Of a stretch of 64,000 nucleotides of DNA, positions 10,531 through 22,600 are shown piece by piece (the stretch's first letter is position 1; the number at the start of each line of letters is the position of its first letter). Origin of the DNA: Mytilus edulis (Eukaryota; Mollusca; Bivalvia; Mytilida; Mytilidae); NCBI RefSeq assembly GCF_963676685.1, contig NC_092355.1, forward strand, positions 56,455,613 to 56,519,612, written 5' to 3'. The notes under the pieces are model-generated. The model did not search any database, was not told the DNA's origin, and saw nothing but the letters and a program-made list of their open reading frames with translations. The position numbers and the translations under genes were made by a program.

Positions 10531-13500
10531 ACAAAAACATTAAAACAAAATTCATAGCTTTATAAATAAAATGTTTGTTTGGGAATTTTTTATAAAGCCA
10601 AGTTTTTTACTAATCCGTGTGATTGTTTGGTTTCCTTTAAGAAAAACGCGCATGAATGTATACGTTATGACATACGGATTTTACAATTTTCTGTGGTTGC
10701 TATTTTTTGTTTCTCTAAAAACGTTGTATATAGTTATGCTTGGTATGATGGACGATATAAAAGGAGGCAAGTAATTAGTCAAACAAGAAACCTTATTGGA
10801 AGAATTCTTCGACATGTTATCATTCTGGTGTTACTAGGATATCCCGAATATTTGTTTTTTTCTTACCAAAATAATTGATATTTTGATATTTAGCTAGATG
10901 ATACGATTTTTTTTGCCGACTTGAATAATTATCTATGACAAAATTAAGGTTGGACATGCTTTTAGGAGGAGCATAAAAGAAACATGTGTATAGTTCAAAA
11001 ATTATTTGGTTTTCTTGTTATATTTGTTATTCTCGTGGTGTTTTGTCTGATGCTTGGTCCGTTTCTGTGTGTGTTACGTTTCGGTGTTATGTCGTTGTTC
11101 TCCTCTTATATTTAATGCGTTTCCCTCGGTTTTAGTTTGTTACCCCGATTTTGTTTTTTGTCCCTGGATTTATGAGTTTTGAACAGCGGTATACTACTGT
11201 TGCCTTTATTTAATAACAAAAGTCTATACGAAAATCCAATGTATACAATAAACACAACAAAATAGAACATGTAAATGCCATACAAATATAAGTATATAGT
11301 GCAAACAACTTTCACCTCACCTCACCTATCCTCTTCATGCCGGTCGGCATTTAAGGCCCTGATGCACACAACTATCACAGAACAAAATTGACTACTGTTT
11401 TCTTACAGTTTCTTTATCACAGTTTCTTTTTCTTCATCACTGATTAGTTATAACAGTAACTTTATCACAGATTTTTTTTTAAAGTTTGACAAGAGCATAT
11501 TACTTTTGTCCAAAGTATATAGGTCCAATTATTATAAATACTTATAAACAATACACAATACAATCACTTTTCTATATGAAAATTTTTATATTTTATTAGA
11601 AAGTTTATAAGATGTCGACTAAAATGGACTCAACACGACAGAAAGATGTCCTCGAAAATTAGCTTTTTATCAAAACTATTCACTCCTTATACTATTTGTG
11701 ATACAGTGTGCTTGAGTAAAAATTTGGAAAATGGGTCAAATTCAGAAAACGTATTATACAAAGTTGCCGTGTTATGTTTTAGTTTAAGTAGTCCAATAAA
11801 GGATAAATATAAGTTGATAAATTCACTTATAACTTTTTGAAAGAGCCATAGTTAAGTTATTTTAGTATGTTGTTTTTTTTAAATATTAACTTGATATCGT
11901 ATTTATAAATCAAGCACATGACTGTGTTTAGACTAATACTGACTAAATTAAACCATAATTGGACTATTACATGACATTTTGAATATTTCATACATAATCT
12001 CGGGTAAACTATTTTTACTCCCTAAAAACAATCTACAATATTACATTACTAAAAATAGATTATGACTAGCTATATATTAATATGACTAAATGCAAGTGTA
12101 TTAAGATCAATTTCTCTAGAGTATTTCTAATATGATTAGGCGCAGACCTTTCATATTATGGAGGAATTTCTTTTCTCTGGACAAAACACTATTTATTGTT
12201 TTAAACTTAAAAGAAAAAAAATCAGATAAGATATATATAAAAATCTAAATTGTTTCTCTACGTTTCTATAGAACCAATTTGTTTTACTTCCCATGTGAAA
12301 CAATTTAGTCTTAGTGAGGTAGAAAACTGTTTTTAAAAAAAATGTAAATCAAAAAGGGGAGATCCATAAAACTATTTTTTTATAGAAGCAATTTGATTTA
12401 TTTTCATCTGAATTTTTTTACTTTCGAAATTTAAAAGCACACCATTTATTTAAAAAAAAACGCAAAAGATGAATGACCGATGTCTTAGTGAGGTATAAAA
12501 GTAATAACAAATATGTTAAACAAACAGAGGAGGTTCATACAACTGACAAAATTAAACTGAGCGAACAATATTTCTAGCACTGTTGCCTTTGAAGAAAGAA
12601 AATAGTTTATATGGACGGATGGAAGGTTGCTGATATGGTCCCCTGAATTAAATTGTTTATACAAATGAAAATACAGCTTAATTGCGCAAATCTATCAATC
12701 TAGATATTTGACCAGAACGCCGGTGTATTTTTCTATTTTGGATGGATTCTGAAATAGCAGAAAACAATGAAATAGGTCTTGAAGGAAACATGCACAATTT
12801 GAAAGATGCCCTAGTGATAAAACTGGAATGTATAGTATATTTACCTTTTTGTTTTATAACAAGAAACCGAGACACGTGACCACAATTTTGATTTAAAAAA
12901 ATTGAAGCCACAATTTGATTCAAATGATTTCAAAAACTTGCTATAGATGTTTCTTTTTCAGACATAATTGTTTTTTGTTTTTTTGTGTTAGATTTGCAAT
13001 GATTTATTAACAATCTGACAATTTTGTACAATTTGGACCTTTTTATAAAATATTTGACAAAAATATATTTATAATGAAATTCTATCGTTTCTAAAAATAC
13101 ACCTATTTGTTACTGAAATTTTTATTTAGTATTGGTCACTACATGCTCATTTATTGAAACACAACTGTCTATTAATTATAGTAATATGCTTCTAGTCCAG
13201 CGACCAATAATGCATAAAGCATGTAAATAGTTCCATAAAACACATAGTTTAGATAAAAACACTTTAACTATATGTCAATTAAATATAGGAGTTATCTTAA
13301 CAAGCTCAGTGTGTCTCTCTCACCATGCTCACCCCGCAGTGTTTGGGTTGCTTCTCCATTATATCCAGTACAGCACTCGAACTGTAGCACAGCAAATATC
13401 CGATAGTCTTATTAAATATCAGAGCTTCGCATGGTGTCATTCACACTAGGTGTCAAGACATTGTACCAGTTTGACTTCTTGCATTGTTCTTAGGAACTGA

Positions 13501-13556
13501 CATTTCTTTTCTTTCAGCACTGGTGTAAAGTCTCTTCAACTCGCAGGGGATCTATT

Positions 13557-13663
13557 CTAATGATGTGTTGTAGCGATCATAATAAATAGTAATGATATGA
13601 TGATGTATAGTAAAACTGCTTTCGTACATAAAGACTGTGCATTTGTTGGGTTTCCATGGCAAC
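13557..13663 (-). CDS. gene B exon 4: hydrophobic C-terminus and stop
   Basis: Acceptor ttctctag at phase 1. It encodes a short linker with two cysteines (CHGNPTNAQSLCTK), then a hydrophobic run (AVLLYIIISLLFIMIA) and TTHH before TAG at 13559-13557. Small residues just before the hydrophobic run would suit a GPI attachment site. Candidate poly(A) signals AATAAA lie on the minus strand at 13155-13150 and 13126-13121. Confidence 0.7.
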
Positions 13664-16600
13664 CTAGAGAAACAAAACAAAAAACAAATTACATGATAAG
13701 TTATGTCTCTTACATGCTACAATACTATGATAATACAGGCTACAGTATTTATTATTTGCATTTAAATTGTATATAATCTCAAATAACAAACTATCTATTT
13801 TTAGAATTACCGAAATATCTGAAATCTTTTTAAAAATAGTTGTGGATACCCAGTTCTCGACGGTGAGTCACACTTAGAATTTAACATATAAAAACTATTA
13901 TGTTATTAGTATTTTAGTGAAGGATAAACAAAACGTATCAAAACACAAACACGTAATCAACATGGTAAAAAAAGAATGATATAGATATCTGAGATAGACT
14001 AGCGGATCTTCTATAAATAGCAATTGAATGTATAAGAAAACTTTCAAAGCATTGTCAAAAATTAATAAGTTTATAATTAGTAATTTTTCTTTCCACAGAT
14101 TTTCTTTGGTTTGTGTGTATTTGTCACAAAATCAAATTCAACTTTCTTTTCGTCAAAAATTGAAGCACTATTTGATCTGATTAGCAAAAGGGTCTAAATA
14201 AACAAAACAAAATAAAACTTGGTCATACCTGTAAAGTCAATCCTCACCTTGTTCCAGTAAATATCCACACCACTATTTACCGCACATTTATATGTCCCAG
14301 AATCGGATTCCCGGACTTCATTTGAATACAATCTAAACTCTAGACTGGGTTCATCGATATCTGATCTATTGACATAAAATCTTGATTCTGCATCTGTGCA
14401 ATTGAATTCATGTATCACATACGTTTGACCATTGAGCAAGTTGAGACGTTTATGAACAATATCGTGAAAACTGCCATTTATTTGTTTTAGCAGCTTTGTC
14501 CAATATATTGTTTTCGATTGGGTCATGTTCACATGGTTCAGTTTACACGAGACAGAACAATTGCTTTTCGAAAACTGGATTTCAACATCTTGACTTTGAA
14601 CACCTTTATCATCCTGAGTAATACATGCTGCTCTAACTGAAAGAGAGTTGCATGTTTTGATTAAAGTTGAAATCTGATGAGTGACATACTATTGCATTTG
14701 TGGGTGACAGTATATGCTGACCTTACTGTTATGAAAAGATTGAGAAGTGTGATTGGTCATTATAAGATGTGGTGTGATTGCCAATTAGACAACTAGCCAA
14801 CGAAATTCAAATGACGCAGATGTTGATAACTATGGGTCTAGTACGGCCGTCAACAAAAGGCAAACTCATACTGTATAGTTCACGACATGATACGTGTATA
14901 ATGTGGAACAATTCAAAAACGACTAGTATATGTTTACATGCCATTTACTTCATATGGGGAAGAAAGAGGAAATGTGGCTGCTTTAAAAGAGTAAATACGG
15001 AATTAAAATCAAGCGTAACAGTTTGAAGAGCTGTGGAACGGCCGTTAGATATTTGACGCAGGCCTTAGATAGATTTAAGGACTTTTCATATTCACATTTG
15101 CGATTTTCACTCCGTGTATGAAAAGATTAAAAGTATTCCGTTCTTAATAGGCCAGCACATTTATTTTCCTCTGATTAAAATTTGAACACAACATGGTAAT
15201 AAATATAAACAAATTATTGAGACCTTTTTATCAAGTAGTAGTGTTATCACATGATGTATACAAACTTAATCAACATGATCAAAGTATAAACTTTTCTTAC
15301 TTTGTACAAAATCGATTTATCTAAATAAAGGATTTTAATGATTTATTCTATATACTCAAACATATGAAAACAGACATAATAAAATAAATAAAATGTGTAC
15401 ATACTTGTTAATAATTCCCTCGCCAAACAAGTTAACAATATGAACAATATCATGTTAGAGCTAAAGAATGAGAAACAACTTTCAAAATGGTTAGATGGTT
15501 TCCAGACAACTTTTTTATGTGTCATTGGAAATACCAAATCTAATTTTATATGACAGAAATACTTACATGACGTAGTCTATATTTAAACCAGAATACCAGC
15601 GTGTGTCATCGTGATTCATAAAATAAGATATAAGAAGACTTTTCTTCAGGATGACATATTACAATGATTTCCAACTAACTGTTCCAGTAGCAGAAAAAAA
15701 ATTATGCCTTTCATTCCAATGACCTTGTTGCACGTACGCTTTATCATGTTTATATCAATTGTTTATTGTTTCGATGAAAGAAATGTAAGCCACATGTTTT
15801 CAATAAATACTTCTACATGTTCATATATTTAAAGAAACTATTTACTTACTCAGCATTAAAACAGCAACATTAATAGTTTCAGTGGTGTATAAATGTTAAA
15901 AAAAATACTCTGAATTACATCCTCATATTAAATGTCTATTTATGAACATAACACACTTAAAAATAATTCAAAAAGGTAACTTGCTTTAATATTTATTGAA
16001 TAAAACGTGTACCAACCAGTATTATACATGACTGTTATACACTAGTTTTTTTTAATTTAAATATTTTGGTAAATGTACTTCAATCTGACCATATCAGTTC
16101 AAACCTTTTCATTAAATGACAGTATTTAACAATAGTGATAAACATATGCTAGAAAACTACAGACCTATATCAATACTTCCTACATTATCAAAAATATTTG
16201 AAAAACATGTCGCAAAACATGTTTATCTATATCTGAAAAATATAAAGTATACACGAGGCACACTCTGGATTCCGATTTAACCACTCATGTCATACAGCCC
16301 TTACCAAATTAATTGACACCTGGCTCAAATGTATTGATAATGGTAATGTTGTAGGAACAGTCTTTTTAGATTTAAAAAGGCATTTGATCTCGTTAATCAC
16401 CATTCTATGCCATAAATTACATTTATACAAAGTCTCTAATCATTCAATAAAATGGTTTGAGTCGTATCTGTCTAATCAGCTAATAGAAAACAAAAAGTGT
16501 GCTCTGGTAATACAGCCTTAGAATCTAAATGTATCAAATATGGGGTTCCCCAAGGGTTCATTTTATGTCCCCTTTTGTTTGTCTTATTTATAAATGACAT

Positions 16601-19600
16601 GACTTTAAAAGCCACTCATACAGCCATTGATATGTATGCTGATGATACAACACTTCATACATATGGAACAAATAAGGAAGAGATAGAAAGGAAACTAAAT
16701 TACGATGCCAACACCATAAATAATTGGTGTCAGAACAATAGGATGGTTATAAATCCCTCAAAAACTACTTCTATGTTGATTGGAACAAATAAAAAACGGA
16801 CTTTGCTAGGAAATGATATGAATATATGTATACAAGATAGCCCAGTCACACCCGTTGAAATACAGAAACGTTTGGGTGTATATATTGACAAAAATTTGGC
16901 CTGGAAATTTCAAATTGACTATGTATGTAAAACCTTAAGTTCTCGTATCGCACTGTTATCTAGAATTAAGAAATTTTTTGATATAAGTAGCAGATAGCTG
17001 TTTTATAATGCTTATATTCTGCCCATACTTGATTTTTGTTGCTCAATATGGGGAAATTGCTATGAGGATGGATATAAAAAAATGCACAAAATGCAGAAAA
17101 AAGCCGCAAGGATTATACTTGATGCACCAATACTAACACCTAGTATAAATTTCTTTAAAGAGCTTAAGTGGTTGAATTTCAAATCTAGAATTTCATATCA
17201 TAAGCTTATTCTTTTCATAAAATTCTAAACGATAAAGCACCTGGTGACTTTAAGGAACTCTGTTGTCCAATTGTTAACCTACATGGTAGAAATCTAAGGT
17301 CATCTGCAAACAATAATGTAGCTGTTGTACGACCGAAAACCAATTCAATGAAAACATCTTTTGTATATAGCTCATCTATACTTTGGAATAAACTACCAAA
17401 TGAAATAAAATGTTGTGAAAACCTGGACACTTTTAAACAAAAATGTGTTGATTTCTTGACTATAAATGATTTATAACAACAAGCTCAAATATTCTAATGA
17501 TTTGTATGTTATGTATATATATATATATATATAAATTTATTTTTCTTTTGTTCTACAGACAACTTATAGTCAGTATGCATAGTGCATTTACATAATATGT
17601 TAGAAACTGTAAGCTTTGTAATATTTGTACTGTTTGTTCTTTGTGAGGACCTCAAGGTAGATTAGCGAAAGCTAATTGAGCCACCCTCTTTAAATGAAGT
17701 CATTACTTACTTACTTACTTACTTAGTGTTGTGTCAATTGAAAGTACCAATTTATTTTATCTTTTTAAGCTAGTTTTTTTTCTAAAAATTTACAAAGAAA
17801 ATTAGTTAACTTAAAAAGTTGGAATCAACAATATACATGAAGTAAGCTTGCTCAGTTTCTGACTTGCTTATAGTAAAATGACTAACCAAGCAAGAGGTGT
17901 GCATATGTTGTCTACACGTTATCATTTTGTGCAAACTAAAATTTTTATTTTCACTTTTGTACAAATTGTAATTTGTACAAAAAGTGCCCTTGCACATTAC
18001 AATTGTACAAGTTCAACTTAATTCACTTTCAATTAGGTACGTATATTTTTACAAACGGATAGAAAAGATAAAGAAACTGGAATTTCCACCAATTGTCTAA
18101 ATTTGCGAAGTGATTTCTCTCTAAAAGACAGGCGATAGATACCAGAGGGACATTATAATTTATTAGTCAGAAATAAACTGACAACGTCATGGCTAAATAA
18201 AAGAGAAATACGAGAAAAAGACACAAACTGACAAACACTGAGAACTATAAACTGAGCGAAACTAACCCAACTTAACACTTTGGATGATCTCAGGTGCTCC
18301 GAAGAGTAAGTAGATCCTACACCACATGTGGCACCTGTCGTGTTGCTCATGTAAACTTACGAAAGGATGATTTAAACTTCAACATTTTGCAGCCAATTAT
18401 CAAGAAAATCATCATAGGAAATACAAGCCCTGGAATATCGTATTGACTTGTAGATATATACTCCATCTGCAGGCGCTGCTGGAAAGAAGCTACATAGAAA
18501 TTTAAAGTTCAGAATAGGAAATTATTGGGTAGCCAAAATTATCTCTTCTTTAAAAGTTTGGGTTTTAACCAATATCTTTGATGAAAAAGAGCGTGGTGTC
18601 AAAACTTTATCATATCCCCTTAAAGCAAAATAAACTATGAAAAGTGTAAGACTTGTCAATAATAATAGATCTGTGTTATACAGATGACAGTTAAAACATA
18701 TGTAAAAAAATCTATATCTTAAATGGGTTTGTTTTTTTCACAATCGATTGATGACTAGTGAATAGTGTTGTGTGGGTCATGCACTAGAGGTTGTATCGGT
18801 AAAGTTCTTCTCTGAGGTCTTATTGTGTTCTTTTTGCAACATTTACAGTCCTCAACATAATCTTTCAAAAATAAGATGTAAGCAATAGGTGTCAATATAG
18901 CAGCCAATAGTGCTCACGCTGTGTCTATTATTATCAATTCTGATATATAATCAAGTTAACCTTTTAATCCGTTTGATATATACACGGTAAAAGAAAGAAA
19001 ACGTATATCAAACAATATTGCTGTAACTTTGAAAAGAGAAGAAATTGTCATCATATCTCCAGACGTAAACGGCTCCATTTTCAGCAATACAAATAATATA
19101 AAATAATAAACTGTCAGAAAAACCAACAACGATACTAAGCACCAAAACAATCCTTCCGATTGGGAATCTGACCAGGCATAATCCTTATTTGCGACATTAA
19201 GCAATATAAATTCAATCAGACTCGATAGGTAATGAACACACATCCGTATCACCAATATCCAACGGAACATGTTCGTTTCTCTCCGCTCAAATTCTGTAGG
19301 TCTTTGGTCCCCACTAAATTTGAACATACATTTCATAAACATATGCAAAATGAACCAACATAAATCATTTGGGATCGACTTAAACGTTTCCATAATTGAA
19401 TTCACTCTGAAGTGTGCAAGTTAAGATAGGTGTACAGCAGTTGATGCATAGTTAAAATACTTAATAATCTATTGTCAGTGAGGGAAAATTGTTTTGAAAT
19501 GTCCGGCTCTGTCTGTTATCTTGTTGACTTGTTTACTTTGAAATTGTATATTGACACCGATGCATCGTGGAGTACAAGGTATAAAAGATTTTGAATTTAT

Positions 19601-22600
19601 GTATGGCTCGGTACTGCCTCCATCGAGGAAAAGATACCGAAATTGTGATATCGACATGTGATAAATTTTCATTTTTAGAGGAGTTACTTAGGTGACATTA
19701 AATAAATCAATAATTTGAAATTGATACTTTAAGTCAGAAGTGCTTCAGCATGATTAAAGATCAGTTAAGGAACACAATAAGCTAACAAAATTGATAGGTC
19801 ATGGAGCTCCTTTTTAAGATATTTGAAATAGCGGGAAAAGGCTGACACGGACTTTTACCTTATATTGGTATTGGTATTTATTTGGTCTTGAATCGAATGA
19901 AAAGAAATCAACAATCTGCCTCAATTTTGGTAAATGATCTTTTATTAGCTATTGAATTCATATTAAAAAATAAAAGAAGGGGTAGTTGGACACAATAGAT
20001 TACCCTATATTGATGGAAAACAAAAAGAAGACACAAACTAAACTTCGCCCAAGTGAGTCCTTGAATAAGTCTTAAATATAGTTTTTTAATTTTTACTACA
20101 GTAAAAAACATTTATTAGAAGAAAACTCACATTTCAATACAGATTGTACTAGAATGTACTTTTTTTTTTAAAGAAAGTAAATATTGAAACCATAAATAAA
20201 GATGTACTCAGAAAAATTCAAGGACGAATTATTAAAATCCCAAATCGTTCAGATTTGAATAAACATAATGAAAGTATTGAAATTATCATCAACCCTTGTA
20301 TGAAATTATTTCCAAACTAACAAACAAAGCCAGTTTTCAGTTTATTGAGATTACAAACACGAATCAATCAATTGTGCCTAGAAATACCATATGTGTAGGA
20401 ATATTTGGGTTTCTTAACATTTTAGGTTTGGTAGATTGTTATCAGCTCGAAAGCTATAAAAAATCTTTTGTAGACCCTCTCTAATACACACAAGTTAGGG
20501 CATCCAACATGAGAAAGACATTATCAAAAATCGATATTTGAATATTTATGGGTACAAAATATAACACTTTACATGAAGTGTTACAAAATGTATATAGCAA
20601 TTTCCATGAACTAACCCAAGATTTTTAAAAGATTAATCTTTAAATAAGGATCGTGTGTATCTCGTTTAAATTGTTTTTCATTTGTGATTTTGGGGCCTTT
20701 TATAGCTGATGGTGTGTGGGCATAGCTCATTGCTGAAAGCCGTACGGTGATCTATAGCTGTAAAGTGCATCATATCACATCTTCGTTTTACATATCATAT
20801 TATATGGTTGTTTCATATTATTCAGGTCAGTATTGTTGCTTCTATTGTTTTGCTTATATCAACTTCATTCAGTGTATAGTTGTCTCATTCGCAATCATAC
20901 CACATATTCTTATTTTTTAAATAAAGATTATAAATATAGTATAGTTATGTCTCAGATGACAGCGACTTATTTTCAACACAAGAGTATTTTTTGAAACATT
21001 TTAATCGATAAACAATAACAATATTCAAAAGAAAGATGAATAATAAAGTTAACAAATTATATAAATATCAATAAATATCAAAAAATGCAAAATTTATCAC
21101 AATATAGTTCACCATTTTATAATTTTTTGGTGAGAATATTAATTGTATATCACAGACTGGCTTAAAAAAGTGGTAGTTATAACTGTGTCACTCCTGTTTA
21201 AAGGGTCTCATTCTAGTATCTTTATCTCCAAAATGAAAAAGTGATTTCAGTTTCCCCTATTTCCAATATTATTGAAAAAATCATCATAGAACAAACTTTC
21301 TACTTAAATTATGTCGCATAGTTTAAAACAACTCATAGAAAGCAGAAAAACAATATCTACAACTGTGACATTTCCATAATGCATTAATCTCTGTGATTTA
21401 CCGCCAATTTTACTTTAAAATATGAACAACTATGACATAATATTGTTTGTTACATAAGTCAAACATTATGCCTGAACCAAATTCAAAACATGGAGTTGTT
21501 CCCTTCAAATTTTCATAAAGAGTTAAAAATAAATGACGCATGGCTCTTTTTAAACTTAACAATGAATATAAAAAGAATTCGAATAAATATGACTAAATGC
21601 AATTTAGAATTTTTTATCCATATAACTTTAAATCACATTTACAAGACGGTTCATTAATGGATATTCTTAGTGTGGTATGACATGATATACATCTCTTTAA
21701 ATCAAGGAAAATTACTATGTATTTCAGTTTACACATACGATACATGTAGAAAAAAATACAAATCCGTCAAAATACCTTTTTTTCAGATTTATTTTTATTT
21801 TTTTGTGTGCTCGTCGTCAAGTAAAAAATATGTCACGAACAATGTTGACTAGAAAAAAAATGAACGATATGTGATTTATAAATGAATAAGTTCTCTAACG
21901 AAGTGCTTCATATCTTATACAAAATAAGTATTTTTAGTTTACTAAATTCATATCAATACACCATTCACTATAAACCTGTTCGACGGTTTTATCTAGGTAT
22001 CTGTTTTCTTTACACAAGTATCTTGTAGAGTCGTAGAAACATTATAATACATCTGGTTATGAGTACGTTTTAAAGGACACAGCGCTGCAACACATCATGA
22101 AACCACGACATACAAAAATGTTACAAGGGTAGACAATAAAGATGATTTTGTACATATAGATTCTGATTCAGCATGCTTGTCGACACAATCTGTAAAATAT
22201 AATACAATTACATTCAAGTGGTCGAGACGATAGGAGTTTAAACAATTATTGCACGAAAAAAAACGTTAGCAGTAAGATCTACGTCACACATCCTGCAGAA
22301 AATCTAACTGGAAATTGCTAGTCATTATCATATACATTACAGGCCTAAGCTACTGACAATGGACTATTTCCAGTTACGAAAATGCTATGTTAGGTTTTGT
22401 GTACTGTTGTTTCTTTGTTTGTCCTTTTTTTAATTTTTAACGATGGCGTTGTCAGTTTACTTTTGACTTATGAGTTTAAATGTCCCTGTGTTATCTTTCG
22501 CCTCTTCTGTAAATAGTCCTTGCAAACAAGCTACACAGCTATATTTTCGACAAATTCAGGAGTTCCATAGCTTAATTTATCACCGGTGTATCTAAAACAA

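Noticed and set aside
12678..12923. 81-codon minus-strand frame as a further exon of gene B
   Set aside because: No Ig features, no fitting splice sites, and gene B already closes with a stop at 13557.
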